Assembly: GCA_023481295.1 (NCBI GenBank) | Contig: JAMCWF010000005.1 | Location: 1-33,302 of the forward strand | DNA: 33,302 nt | Direction: 5' to 3' | Origin: Armatimonadota bacterium | GTDB taxonomy: Bacteria; Armatimonadota; Chthonomonadetes; Chthonomonadales; JAMCWF01 | In this document: piece by piece, positions 23,928 to 32,920 of the stretch | How positions within the stretch are numbered: position 1 is the stretch's first letter | Layout of the letters: every line of letters begins with the position of its first letter | The notes under the pieces: model-generated | The model's database searches: none | What the model was told of the DNA's origin: nothing | Seen by the model: the letters and a program-made list of their open reading frames with translations, nothing else | Position numbers and translations under genes: made by a program

Positions 23928-24795
23928 ATTTTCCTCCGCAAGTTGATTTGGCCGCTCCGCCGATCATCATCTGGCCGCCAACGCTGACCAAGGCGTGACA
24001 GAGAGTCAGTAGACTCTCCCTAGCAATGGTTTCTGGATCCGGCGAATAATCGAACACCTCCACCGAGACAAATCCACCGTAGTGAATGCTCCCCAGTGCC
24101 TGCATGATCGGTACGAAGTCGGTTTCTCCGAAGCCCGGTCCGCGGCGATTGGCATCGTTGGCATGGCAGTGGGCAATCAAGGGGCCATGCTGGGCGATGA
24201 GTTCTGGGATGCTTTTACTTTCCGAGCAGGCGCTTTTTACATCGAGGATGGTTTTCAATGCAGGATGTTGCGTGATCTGGATCACCTTTAGCGCTTCATC
24301 TAGCTTATTGATGAAATCGGCCTCCGGGGCGGGCAACGGCTCGAGGCAGATGGTGATATCACGAGACAGTGCGCGATCGAGCGCCGGGCGGATCGCCTGG
24401 ACGAGACGCTCGGCCGCTTCGTCCCAGGATGATGCCTCGCTGAGCCGGCGCTGATTGGGAGACCCCAATACCATAATGTGGCCGCCCAAATCGTAACAAA
24501 AGTCTACCAGCGATACCAAGTACTCGCCGGTCGTTTCTCTTTTTTCCTTATCGGCGGACGTGAGTGACAGCCCTTTCGGGGAGACCAGCAGCCAGTGCAA
24601 TCCCGCCACTTCCAGTCCGACCTGTTCAGCGCATCTTCTCAGATGCAGGCGAGCGCGCTGGTTCAGGTTCCGCACATCATCGGCTAAGGTATAGGGCGCA
24701 ATTTCGATTCCCTGATACCCGAGCTCCGATGTCTTCCGACACGCCTCCGACCAGCCCCAACCTTGATATGTTTCATTGCAGATTGCTAGTTTCAT
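23920..24795 (-). CDS. Sugar phosphate isomerase/epimerase (xylose-isomerase-like TIM barrel)
   Basis: About 291 residues from MKLAICNETYQGWGW. The AP-endonuclease-2/xylose-isomerase-like TIM barrel shows metal and sugar ligands in CLEPLPAPEAD (Glu), ILDVKSAC (Asp), HCHANDANRRGPG (His/Asp) and FVSVEVFDY (Glu). It probably interconverts or epimerises a keto-sugar or cyclitol. I chose ATG at 24793-24795 over an in-frame start 33 bp upstream because AGGAGGTG (24801-24808) sits 5 nt before it and the longer form adds an unrelated FGGAGGGK leader. The gene overlaps the DUF6807 gene, and the pair forms one operon. Confidence 0.9.
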   Translation of the reverse strand: MKLAICNETYQGWGWSEACRKTSELGYQGIEIAPYTLADDVRNLNQRARLHLRRCAEQVGLEVAGLHWLLVSPKGLSLTSADKEKRETTGEYLVSLVDFCYDLGGHIMVLGSPNQRRLSEASSWDEAAERLVQAIRPALDRALSRDITICLEPLPAPEADFINKLDEALKVIQITQHPALKTILDVKSACSESKSIPELIAQHGPLIAHCHANDANRRGPGFGETDFVPIMQALGSIHYGGFVSVEVFDYSPDPETIARESLLTLCHALVSVGGQMMIGGAAKSTCGGKYV

Positions 24796-24813
24796 CTTGC
24801 CACCTCCTGCACC

Positions 24814-24837
24814 ACCGAAGTATTTCAACTCTTCGGT
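24814..24837. promoter_or_regulatory. Inverted repeat before the isomerase gene
   Basis: ACCGAAG (24814-24820) and CTTCGGT (24831-24837) form a perfect 7-bp inverted repeat just upstream of the ribosome site of the isomerase gene. It could be an operator for a sugar-responsive regulator or a leader hairpin. Confidence 0.4.
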
Positions 24838-25009
24838 TTCAATGTTGGCTGCATATGGGATTGATCATCTAGCTTAAAAAGCAGGCTCCAATCAAGTTAC
24901 CTCTGATTCCATCTCAACCTTCACAACATATCCTTTTGTAATAGGCGCCTCGCCCGTCGCCCATCTCATCGGCTTGAGTGCGCGGTTGAGCTAACAGGCC
25001 GATCCCATT

Positions 25010-25850
25010 TTATAGTGGGATTTCTCCCTCAAACACTTCCTCGGCTGGACCGGTCATTAACACGCGATTGTCGCCGCTCCATTCAACCAGCAGGTCACCG
25101 CCCGGCAGGTGCACCAGTACTTTTTTGCCGGTACGATTGTTTAAAACCGAAGCGACCACCGAGGCGCATGCCCCGGTTCCACATGCCAACGTTTCTCCGG
25201 CTCCACGTTCCCATGTCCTCAACACGATCTCCGAGTTATTGCAAACCTTTCACGAACTGAACATTGATCCGCTTTGGAAAGGCCATATGATGCTCGATTT
25301 GAGGACCGTAGCGGCAGACCGGGAAGGTTTCTAGCTTCTCTTCATAAATCACACAATGGGGATTGCCCATTGAAACGCAAGTGATTTCAAATTTCCGTCC
25401 ATCCGCCCGCAGCGTCTCTCCTATCACCGGTTGATTGCCATCGCCCCGCATCGGTATCTCGGAGCGCTGAAGCAATGGAGTTCCCATATCCACCCGCACC
25501 GATTCCACTTTCCCGCCATTAACCTTGAGCCAAACCGGTTTAACCCCGGCCAGCGTCTCAATCGTGAAGGCGCTATCGGTCGTCATCTTGCGATCATAGA
25601 GGTACTTGGCAAAGCAGCGGATTCCGTTCCCGCACATCTCCGATTCGCTGCCGTCGGGATTGAACATTCGCATGCGGAATTGAGTGATCTTGGACGGCAA
25701 CACCAGTATCAGACCATCACCGCCGATACCGAATTTCCGATCGTTCAGTTGGCGGCTGATTCTCGGCAACTGCTCTTCATCCAGAGCCTGTTCGATGGCA
25801 TTCATCACCACGAAGTCGTTGCCGATCCCATGCATCTTGGTAAACTTCAC
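25010..25850 (-). pseudogene. dapF: Diaminopimelate epimerase, split by a single-base frameshift
   Basis: DapF turns LL- into meso-diaminopimelate for lysine and peptidoglycan. The N-terminal part (25236-25850, 204 residues) has the family start KFTKMHGIGNDFVV and the first catalytic Cys in MCGNGIRC (Cys73). It then runs to a premature TAA after FVKGLQ. The C-terminal part (25010 to about 25247) continues in another frame with [17 protein letters not shown], the second catalytic Cys. Removing one G of the GG at 25246-25247 gives [22 protein letters not shown], exactly the family spacing. The break is therefore one extra base, either a true mutation or an assembly error. Everything else looks intact, which favours error or a recent event. 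It follows hfq across a 117-bp MITE. Confidence 0.9.
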
Positions 25851-25884
25851 CGTACTAAAACTCCTGAAGCGTTACTATTCTTGG

Positions 25885-26001
25885 TTATTAACCCAGCAAG
25901 TAACTACCCCGAATTTGTCATTCCCGCGAAAGCGGGAATCCAGAAGGCTTTGGATGCCGGATCAAGTCCGGCATGACGGTATTTAATCCCCGGATTAATA
26001 A
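25885..26001 (+). repeat. MITE-like element, family A copy 2 (117 bp)
   Basis: The ends are inverted: TTATTAAcCC on the left and, read inward from the right, TTATTAATCC. It contains the two hairpins ATTCCCGC-GAAA-GCGGGAAT and ATGCCGGA-TCAAG-TCCGGCAT. It is a gap-free match to 123-239. It lies between hfq and dapF, so a shared transcript would carry both hairpins. Confidence 0.8.
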
Positions 26002-26071
26002 CAGGCTTATTTGTCTGCTGCAGCACATGTCCACCTGGACTGTTGGTATGTTTTCTCTGCGAGATGTCGAA

Positions 26072-26413
26072 TCAAGATTCGACGGACGTCTCTTCCTTCT
26101 CAAGCGCTCCTTTCGCTTCGGCCTCCCTCGCACTGCCCGATTCGACGATTTCCCGGTGCGACTCGGCGCCTTCCCGGTGCGACTCGGCATAAAAATTCGC
26201 GACCGGCCGCGTGGGTACGATGGATGCCACCGCGTGCTTGTAGACGAGCTGGGTGGGTTTCCCCTCCGAATCCAGCAATATGGTAAAGGCATCAAATCCA
26301 CGAACCATCCCGCGTAGATGAATACCTCCGATTAAATAAATCGTAACCGGGATGCTCTCTTTTCGCACGTGATTGAGAAAAACATCCTGCAAATTGATCT
26401 GTGGTTTATTCAT
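26072..26413 (-). CDS. hfq: RNA chaperone Hfq with an acidic C-terminal tail
   Basis: 113 residues. The Sm-like core is residues 5-70: [29 protein letters not shown] and the Sm2 motif [11 protein letters not shown] with Tyr58, Lys59 and His60. Hexamers of Hfq pair small RNAs with mRNAs. The tail (about 74-113) is charged and contains a doubled 7-residue unit, [14 protein letters not shown], coded by an 18-nt exact repeat (26150-26167 and 26171-26188). ATG (26411-26413) overlaps the miaA stop in ATGA, so the genes are coupled, the common miaA-hfq arrangement. Confidence 0.95.
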   Translation of the reverse strand: MNKPQINLQDVFLNHVRKESIPVTIYLIGGIHLRGMVRGFDAFTILLDSEGKPTQLVYKHAVASIVPTRPVANFYAESHREGAESHREIVESGSAREAEAKGALEKEETSVES

Positions 26414-27378
26414 TGCGCACTCGCCTCCTCAGTTTTTAGTGCTTGATTTTGATGACACCTATAATTCAATTGATTGATAATTTCACCGGCAATCGAATCA
26501 GCACTCTTGTCTGATGCTTCAATCCATATAATTCGAGGATCGGCTCGAAACCAGGTCATTTGTCGTTTCGCGAATTGGCGGGTCTCTTTTTTTATCTCGG
26601 GCACTAGGCGTTCCCACTCCAAACGACCCTCAATCGCATCGCAAACTTGGCGATACCCAAGCGCCTTCAATCCAGCACACCGGTTGGAATATCCGCGATC
26701 CAGCAGTGAACGCACTTCAGCGACCAATCCAGCCGCCATCATCCTCTCCACACGCTCCTCAATACGGCGATAGAGTTGTTCGCGGGGCATCATTAATCCG
26801 AATCGAACGGAGTCACTCTTTTCACCCGCCTTATCGGCCTGGTGTTGTAAGTGCGTGATGGGTTGTCCCGTCGCCTCGTATACCTCAAGCGCACGGACGA
26901 TCCGGCGCCGATCATTGGGATGAATTCGGGCACCCGCCACTGGGTCCATAACCTGCAAACGGCGGTAAAGAGCGGGCAAATCAGCACCGGCTAACCGATC
27001 AATGCGGGCGCGAAGCTCAGGGGATGGGGCTGCCGCCAGCGAATAGTGATCCAGCAGTGCCTTTGCGTAAAGTCCGGTGCCGCCAATCAGAATCGGGACG
27101 TGGCCCCTCACACGGATATCGGCAATCACCCTTTCAGCGCTTTTCTTGAAGGAGGCAACATCGTAGGATTCATCGGGATCGACGACATCAATCAGGTGAA
27201 ACTTCACTCGATACCGCTCATCAGGCGTAGGTTTGGCCGAGCCGATATTCAGCCCGCGGTAAACCTGCACCGAATCGCAGGAAATGATCTCCCCCTCTAA
27301 TCGCTCCGCCAGCGATATCCCCACCGCCGTCTTCCCAACTGCAGTCGGCCCCAGAATAGCGATTAGCGGAAGGTTCAT
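26410..27378 (-). CDS. miaA: tRNA dimethylallyltransferase MiaA
   Basis: 322 residues. It prenylates A37 of tRNAs reading UNN codons. The P-loop is GPTAVGKT (10-17). Family motifs follow: [65 protein letters not shown] and [14 protein letters not shown]. Length and order are normal. ATG at 27376-27378 has a modest ribosome site. It is the first gene of miaA-hfq-dapF, with a candidate promoter just upstream. Confidence 0.96.
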   Translation of the reverse strand: MNLPLIAILGPTAVGKTAVGISLAERLEGEIISCDSVQVYRGLNIGSAKPTPDERYRVKFHLIDVVDPDESYDVASFKKSAERVIADIRVRGHVPILIGGTGLYAKALLDHYSLAAAPSPELRARIDRLAGADLPALYRRLQVMDPVAGARIHPNDRRRIVRALEVYEATGQPITHLQHQADKAGEKSDSVRFGLMMPREQLYRRIEERVERMMAAGLVAEVRSLLDRGYSNRCAGLKALGYRQVCDAIEGRLEWERLVPEIKKETRQFAKRQMTWFRADPRIIWIEASDKSADSIAGEIINQLNYRCHQNQALKTEEASAQ

Positions 27379-27412
27379 TTTGGTAGCACCGCTTCTTTGT
27401 TATTTTAAACAA

Positions 27413-27441
27413 AGTATAGCACACGCATCGCTCAATTGCAG
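27413..27441 (-). promoter_or_regulatory. Candidate promoter for miaA-hfq-dapF
   Basis: On the minus strand TATACT (27413-27418) is preceded by TGC, forming an extended -10 box (TGCTATACT). The -35 region 17 nt upstream (CTGCAA) is weak. It lies about 35 bp before the miaA ATG. Confidence 0.45.
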
Positions 27442-27504
27442 GTGCGCCCAATTCCATAAAACCGGATTACGTATTTTATTGGATGGGTCGTTTATACCGC
27501 CCGA

Positions 27505-28617
27505 TTAGTTATACACGCACTCCCGCGCGGCTTTAGCGTAAGCTTCCAGATTGCAGGTCGGAACCTTGAAGAAATGATCGCTGGGGCTTAAGATGTAGCC
27601 GCCTCCAGCACCGAAATCCCTAAACATCGCGTGCACGTGCTGTCGCACATCTTGTTCGGTTCCTACCTCCAGCACCGTGTTTTGATCAAGCCCGCCGATT
27701 AAGGCTAATTGACTTCCAACCCGCTTCTTCAATTCAGCCGGTCGAACATCGCCGCCCATGGTCGGTGGTGTCAAAGTTTCGCAAGCATCGCACCGATTTT
27801 CGGCGATCAGCTCCAGGATCGGCATCATGCCGCCGCATGTATGATAGACAACTCGGTGACCGATTTGATGCAGCGTATCGTGCATTTCCTGGTCGTACAG
27901 CAGGCAAAACTCACGATAGTAGTTGGGCGAAATCACGGTGGACGAGGCGGCGCCCCCACCGGTCTCGATGAGGTCATAGGCGGCGCCGACCAGGCTTTCT
28001 TCAATGAAACGCGCCTTCTTGCTCCAGAGAACTGCCAAAAAATCCTTCACCCATTTTGGATTATCGGCCGCTTCAAGTATCAGCTCTTCGGTACCGTACA
28101 AACAGGTCGCATCCTGCCAGCACCCGCCCTGCTCTCCGAAAACAAACCCGCGCATAATCCCATCATTACCCAGCTCGTCATAGCTCTTCTGAAGCGCCGA
28201 TCTATCCAGCTTCGGCACTGGCATATATCGCTCGATGAGATCTAAATCTTCGTGGCGCTTCATGAGAGGAGTGACGTTCCACCGGGTAATCTCGTTTTGT
28301 GCCACGATGTTTTCCAACGTCCCACCCGGCGTTTCGACGGTCACCTTATATCGCTTCTCTCCGTAACGCTCTTCTCCGGTCGGTGCCTCGACCTCTGTGT
28401 ACTTGACAACCCACTCCGGATGTGGTTCCGGTATAAGTGGAAATCGAGCCAGCGAAGCATCCAGCCCAAAGCGCCGAAAAGCCTCCAGATCGCTGATACC
28501 GCCGAGATAGTGATTTAGGTGATACGGTTGCCATTGATGCACGCTGGCCGGCGCCCGATCCGGCACTCCCCGTTCCAATGCGATGATCATCCGCTCTTTC
28601 GAATTCAACTTTATCAC
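27505..28617 (-). CDS. Uroporphyrinogen decarboxylase (URO-D) family protein
   Basis: 370 residues. The N-terminal MIKLNSKERMIIALERGVPDRAP and the segments HTCGGMMPILELIAE and LIGGLDQNTVLEVGTEQDV mark the URO-D superfamily. The closing GGGYILSPSDHF is the family's typical C-terminal stretch. The canonical HemE residues are not evident. It is more likely one of the many catabolic or methyltransferase-like URO-D homologues than heme synthesis. The start is GTG (28615-28617). AAGGAGG lies so close to it that TTG at codon 4 (28606-28608) may be the real start. It is a single gene on the minus strand downstream of the amidohydrolase pair. Confidence 0.9.
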   Translation of the reverse strand: MIKLNSKERMIIALERGVPDRAPASVHQWQPYHLNHYLGGISDLEAFRRFGLDASLARFPLIPEPHPEWVVKYTEVEAPTGEERYGEKRYKVTVETPGGTLENIVAQNEITRWNVTPLMKRHEDLDLIERYMPVPKLDRSALQKSYDELGNDGIMRGFVFGEQGGCWQDATCLYGTEELILEAADNPKWVKDFLAVLWSKKARFIEESLVGAAYDLIETGGGAASSTVISPNYYREFCLLYDQEMHDTLHQIGHRVVYHTCGGMMPILELIAENRCDACETLTPPTMGGDVRPAELKKRVGSQLALIGGLDQNTVLEVGTEQDVRQHVHAMFRDFGAGGGYILSPSDHFFKVPTCNLEAYAKAARECVYN

Positions 28618-28985
28618 TCCCTCCTTCGATTACCTTGCCGACCGGCAATTCGTAACGATGAATTTACATCCAATCGAAAACTCGAAACCCAACCCAATCG
28701 AAAACCACCGATGGCCGCACGGATCGATGCCCTCACCCGTTTGAGACTTACCGGCGCGATCGAGCCGCCATCCTTTGAACTTTCAATGATGAACGAGATA
28801 ACGCCGCGCATTCCCTGCCGATCAATTCATTTTGTCTGGTTTTCGAGGAGAAACCCTACCGGGTATTTGATATTGTCCAGTATCAGTTTTACTTAAACAC
28901 CGGCTCAGCAAACTCCTTCTCAGAGCCGGGTGGAAGCTCGAAGCCTGTTTGGATCGCAGGCATCCCATGTGCGAAGGATCTTCCC
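28618..28985. other. Intergenic region without a credible gene
   Basis: This 368-bp stretch lies between the amidohydrolase end and the URO-D start. The only open frames are short, run opposite to the operon and have no ribosome site. Apart from the hairpin at 28900-28929 I see nothing certain; a promoter for the URO-D gene may lie here. Confidence 0.5.
28900..28929 (-). terminator. Hairpin after the amidohydrolase gene
   Basis: CCGGCTC (28900-28906) pairs with GAGCCGG (28923-28929) over a 16-nt loop. On the minus strand it is followed by TGTTTAAGT, a poor T-tract. It lies about 57 bp past the amidohydrolase stop and may end that transcript. Confidence 0.45.
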
Positions 28986-29858
28986 TTAAAAGGAATGCAA
29001 GGGAACCAGCTTCAATGCATTCTCGGAGTAAATTTTGGAAAGCACCTCTTCCGGCAACCCCAGTGAGTTGATGAACTCTTGGTGGACGTTGTCGAAATTG
29101 TCGCGGCCATACAGGATACGATCCTGGAACTCGAGCAGGAATTGTTTGGCGAAGTCGGGGTCGCGGGCCAAGGCATTATGGCCGGAGCCGGCGGAGACAT
29201 CGCAGTATAGATTAGGATATCGGCAGAGCATATCAACGACCTTGCTGCCGGGCAACACCTTACCGGTTGGATAGGCCGCCTTTTTGTACTGGTCGTCCCC
29301 TGATATGTGCGACCAAAATCCGGGCGCATGCCCTAGGAATTGGGTTTCCGGGCACAATTGAATCGCCCGTTCGAGCGCCTCGATGCCGCCGCCATACCAA
29401 TAACTGGAGCGGGGATATTTCAGCTTGGTTTCAAGCTCATAATCAATGTGCACGATAACCGGCAATCCCTTTTCACCGCAAAAACGGAACATCCGCACCG
29501 CATCTGGGTTATCGTACATCATCCGCAGTTTCAACTCACCGCAGACGCGCACATCATAAAGGCTGATCGCCGATTCCAACATGGCGATCGCTTCCGGGCG
29601 CCGAGGATCCGGCGCGTAACCTAGAATAAACCGATCCGAGGCGCGCTCCATATAAGAAACGCACCGGCTGAACGGTATCGGACTCCCGAAATCGATCATT
29701 GAAGGCAAAACGCGCCAATATGACGGATCGAACTCATCCGCCGGACATTCCCAACTCAGCAGCCAGGTCTTATCAACGCGGCACCGATCCATATTCTCGA
29801 TGAAACGCTTTAAATCGTGACCGTGCCAATCCGGATGGTTGTGCGCATCAATGATCAT
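28986..29858 (-). CDS. Amidohydrolase family protein (COG2159-like TIM barrel)
   Basis: 290 residues. The metal motif DAHNH is at 4-8. Further candidate ligands lie in VIVHIDYELE, FLGHAPGFWSH and the C-terminal ILYGRDNFDN (Asp), as in amidohydrolase_2 enzymes that hydrolyse or decarboxylate small ring compounds or lactones. ATG (29856-29858) lies inside the 3' end of the DegT-type gene (11-bp overlap) with GGAGGGG upstream, so the two are translated together. The substrate is unknown; the pairing suggests sugar or cyclitol derivatives. Confidence 0.88.
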   Translation of the reverse strand: MIIDAHNHPDWHGHDLKRFIENMDRCRVDKTWLLSWECPADEFDPSYWRVLPSMIDFGSPIPFSRCVSYMERASDRFILGYAPDPRRPEAIAMLESAISLYDVRVCGELKLRMMYDNPDAVRMFRFCGEKGLPVIVHIDYELETKLKYPRSSYWYGGGIEALERAIQLCPETQFLGHAPGFWSHISGDDQYKKAAYPTGKVLPGSKVVDMLCRYPNLYCDVSAGSGHNALARDPDFAKQFLLEFQDRILYGRDNFDNVHQEFINSLGLPEEVLSKIYSENALKLVPLHSF

Positions 29859-31119
29859 CCGATTCCCCTCCCTTCAAATAGGCGGATTCGACCTTCCGCA
29901 TCGCTGCGATGGTGTCCGCTACCTCCTGCTCCCCCCAACCCTCATGGAGATTGAGGTTGAATTGAGCATTAACGGCGGCTTCCGCATTGGGGCAAAGGAA
30001 AATACGGTTTGGATCACCCCGGTATGAAGGAGAGGACCACGGCAACCCGCTCGATCCAAATACGCGGCGGTTTACGCACCAGTCTTGGGTATGGGGCAAA
30101 TGTCGATAGCTGGGGCTGATTGGAACGCCTTCCGCCAGCAGCGCTTTGCAGAATTCATCCTTGCTGCAATTAAGCTTCTCCACCGCTACCTCCAGTCGAA
30201 CGAACCAGTAGGAAGGCTCAACGCCAGGCGTAGTCGGGGGCGGTCGCACCGCCTGGATTGCGGAAAGGCCGTCGAAAAGCCTCGCGGCCAGTTCACGGCG
30301 TTGCCGCACCACTCGTGGCAGCTTCTTTAACTGCTCTCGCCCAATTGCGGCTGAAAGATCGTTGAGGTTAAAGTTCAACGAGGCTATCGAGTTCGAGCAT
30401 CCTTCCGGCAGGCCGAATGGCTTTCCACGGTCGGATGCCCGCTTCGTGTTGAGGTACAGGCCTTCATCTCGGGTGTATACAACTCCACCTTGGCCGCCGG
30501 TGCAGAAATGCTTTCCGAACATGGTGGAAAAGGCGGCGATATCGCCGAACGTTCCCACCAGTCGACCGTTCAACTTCGCGCCGTGCGCCTGAGCGCAGTC
30601 CTCAATCACCGGTATTTTGTGCCGGCAGGCGACGGCCATAATGCCGCTCATATCGGCCGGCTCGCCACCGATATGAGCAACAATGATCGCGCTGGTCAGC
30701 GGCGAAATCATCGCCTCTATCTGCTCATGGCCGGTATTGTACTGCCCTGGCGCGCTGTCGGGCACAACGGGGATGCAGTTGATCAACGGCACTGGCATAA
30801 ACCCGCCCGCATCGGTGATCGGCCCCACGATAACTTCCGAAAACGGTTCCAACTCGAGCGCCCGCAGCGCGATATAGACCGCGCTTGTTCCCGAATTCAC
30901 CGCGTCGGCATAGCCACCATCCAATGACTCCGCAAATTCATTACAAAATGCCTGCTCCGCCGCCCCATCGTAGCCTATTGGCGGCCCGCCGGCATTGGCA
31001 TCATCGAGCAGCTTATCTACTGCCGCCTTTTCTTCCGGCCCCAACACAATCCTCGGCGGAAAGGGTGCGGCGCGAAGCTTCGGCCCGCCGTTGATCGCAA
31101 GGCTCGATTGGCTAGACAT
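29848..31119 (-). CDS. DegT/DnrJ/EryC1/StrS family aminotransferase (PLP-dependent)
   Basis: 423 residues, fold-type I PLP enzyme. PLP contacts are seen in NSGTSAVYIAL (about 75-85) and VIEDCAQAHGAKLNG (Asp174 holds the pyridine nitrogen). The Schiff-base Lys is Lys203 in FSTMFGKHFCTGGQGGVV. Enzymes of this family aminate keto-sugars or cyclitols. No nucleotide-sugar or cell-wall glycan genes lie nearby, so the role is probably in catabolism or a small metabolite. ATG at 31117-31119 has a weak ribosome site. It is upstream of and overlapping the amidohydrolase gene. Confidence 0.92.
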   Translation of the reverse strand: MSSQSSLAINGGPKLRAAPFPPRIVLGPEEKAAVDKLLDDANAGGPPIGYDGAAEQAFCNEFAESLDGGYADAVNSGTSAVYIALRALELEPFSEVIVGPITDAGGFMPVPLINCIPVVPDSAPGQYNTGHEQIEAMISPLTSAIIVAHIGGEPADMSGIMAVACRHKIPVIEDCAQAHGAKLNGRLVGTFGDIAAFSTMFGKHFCTGGQGGVVYTRDEGLYLNTKRASDRGKPFGLPEGCSNSIASLNFNLNDLSAAIGREQLKKLPRVVRQRRELAARLFDGLSAIQAVRPPPTTPGVEPSYWFVRLEVAVEKLNCSKDEFCKALLAEGVPISPSYRHLPHTQDWCVNRRVFGSSGLPWSSPSYRGDPNRIFLCPNAEAAVNAQFNLNLHEGWGEQEVADTIAAMRKVESAYLKGGESDDH

Positions 31120-31191
31120 CGTTGATTTCTTCAGTACGTTGCGTTGGTTTTTTAATAATATGGCCTAATTTCAATGTGACCGAAATTCACC

Positions 31192-32397
31192 CTATTTACC
31201 GGGCGCAATCAAAGGCGCCGACAGCCACCGCTTTATGGCTGCCGGCGCACCGGTGCTGCGAACCGCAAACATCTGCCCCTTTGGTTCCCCCCATCCATAG
31301 AGGCAGAGCACCATAGCGCCGTGAGAAGCGAGCCAATTAAACTGCTCGAGGCAAGCCCGCTCCGTGTTTGCACCGGGCACAATTTCCATCTCCACCGCGC
31401 CCCATTTTCGCCGCCCCGACTTATGAATCTCGGAAACCACTTTATCCGGGTTCATCCATCCGTGCGTCATGGTATAGCCAGGTCGGGAATAAGGGTTTAC
31501 TGCGGTGCTCACCGGCAGAAGGCGTCCATCGGACGCGATTTGGGCCGGGCTCATGACGGTCGAGGAGGGGGTGTAGTGGGTATAGATTCGGTTTCGTGGA
31601 ATACCGCCGCGGACGCAAACACGGCAGAGGAACTCAGTATAGTTGTGCACGACCTTAATCATCAACCGGCGAAACAGTGTCTGCTCGGTAATTCCCTCCG
31701 CTTTTGCCTCGTTGGCGAGCCGCTTGGCCGTATACCCAAGATGGGTCAGCGCGGCGTAACCGGTGGTAACCACTTCGCTGTTGTTGAAGGTTTCTTTTCC
31801 GGAAACCGGTCGCGGATGGGGAATTGACGACATAGTGTAATATCCGGATTCCCACCCAACAACCAGACCAGCGAAGAGATAGGCGCGCGCCTCCTTCCGC
31901 CATTGGCGCAATCGTGCGGCTAAGGGCTTAACGACTCCATCCTCGATCTGTTTGCGCATAAATGCCTTGAACGTGGGGCTTTCGTAGTCAGGCGGCGGCC
32001 CAGTATCGGTCCATTGGCCCCAGTTGAGCCAGCGCCGCTTCACCAACGGTCCATGCTTCTCACCGGGTTGGGGAAATCCAGTCCACTCCACCCAATTCGG
32101 ATCGGAGCTTGGTGGCGAGAAGTTCCAATCATCCAAATGGATGAGCAGGGGGTAACCGGTCTTTTGCGAGGTATTCAGCGCCGCCACCACCTGACACCTG
32201 AGATCGGCCACCGGAGTGCTAAGTGTAAAGAGCACGATCCCGAACCCCAATTGTCGTGCGCTTTCGGGTGAACGGGGCGGAAACTCGCTTGAAAACTGAT
32301 CCGGCGTGCCAAGTATCACAAAATAGGTTGGATCTGACGGCGGCTTGCGAACGCCGCCGCTCGACATAACGGCTAACATTAACAACAGTCGAAACAT
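31192..32397 (-). CDS. Secreted protein of unknown family, possible TIM-barrel glycosidase
   Basis: 401 residues from MFRLLLMLAVMSSGG, a short signal peptide. I chose ATG at 32395-32397 over an in-frame start 75 bp upstream because GGGGAGG lies about 7 nt before it and the longer form hides the signal peptide. Strand-like stretches ending in acidic residues (LLIHLDDWNF, YLFAGLVVGWESGY, GAVEMEIVPGAN, MVLCLYGWGEP) recall a glycoside-hydrolase TIM barrel. Glu in GWESG and Glu in VEMEIV are candidate catalytic residues. This is inference only; I do not recognise the family. It precedes the aminotransferase/amidohydrolase pair on the same strand. Confidence 0.8.
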   Translation of the reverse strand: MFRLLLMLAVMSSGGVRKPPSDPTYFVILGTPDQFSSEFPPRSPESARQLGFGIVLFTLSTPVADLRCQVVAALNTSQKTGYPLLIHLDDWNFSPPSSDPNWVEWTGFPQPGEKHGPLVKRRWLNWGQWTDTGPPPDYESPTFKAFMRKQIEDGVVKPLAARLRQWRKEARAYLFAGLVVGWESGYYTMSSIPHPRPVSGKETFNNSEVVTTGYAALTHLGYTAKRLANEAKAEGITEQTLFRRLMIKVVHNYTEFLCRVCVRGGIPRNRIYTHYTPSSTVMSPAQIASDGRLLPVSTAVNPYSRPGYTMTHGWMNPDKVVSEIHKSGRRKWGAVEMEIVPGANTERACLEQFNWLASHGAMVLCLYGWGEPKGQMFAVRSTGAPAAIKRWLSAPLIAPGK

Positions 32398-32920
32398 AAA
32401 AAAACCTCCCCACAATCCACTTTCCCATGATCCGGCTGTTGGAGGGCGGAATTGGGCTCCATTTCCCCGCACTCAGTGGAACCAAATAATCGCGCAATCC
32501 CAGCCGCCGGAGTCCACAATCGCTTGATTGCCGGTATCATTTCAAAATAGCGCCGCCGAAATCCTTCATAGAAGCGCTTTTAATCGCATGATACATGTAG
32601 CCGAGAAATTTATCTTCATCATCCGGCCACCAATTCTGGTTTGACAGTTCTTTGAAAGCTCAATCCGGTGAATATCGCTTAGGATGTCGGCGATTCAGAA
32701 AGACTCCAGTTCTGCGAGAGAGGTTTGCTACCGAATTGTTTTCCTGCATCCCAACTCCTCGACGTGATGATAGGTGACACCATCACCAAGCGTTGTGAAG
32801 AGGAATTGGATGGAATTGGATTCAAAGCCCCCCCGCCAAATTTAGAGAGGTGGCCAAGGGGTGAGGCGATTTACTGGCTAATATTTAATCCCACAAAACC
32901 GATCGGTTGCACCCCTATTA
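32398..32920. other. Intergenic stretch with no recognised gene
   Basis: No reading frame here combines a start signal with plausible protein sequence. The region directly before 32397 should hold the promoter for the secreted-protein gene, but I found no convincing boxes. A CCCCCCCGCC tract near 32828-32840 suggests degenerate repeat DNA. Confidence 0.5.

Noticed and set aside
24796-24828. Longer N-terminus for the sugar isomerase
   Set aside because: The extra 11 residues (KYFGGAGGGK) are the chance translation of the ribosome-binding region before the internal ATG.
25236-25250. Programmed frameshifting in dapF
   Set aside because: The sequence GTG AAA GGT TTG CAA TAA has no classic slippery heptamer for the needed shift and no clear stimulatory structure. 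A simple one-base insertion explains it better.
28519-28896. 125-residue plus-strand frame in the gap before the URO-D gene
   Set aside because: It overlaps the start of the URO-D gene, has no ribosome site and no protein-like motif.
32398-32472. Longer N-terminus for the secreted unknown protein
   Set aside because: The extra 25 residues precede a clear signal peptide and cover the GGGGAGG ribosome site of the internal ATG.
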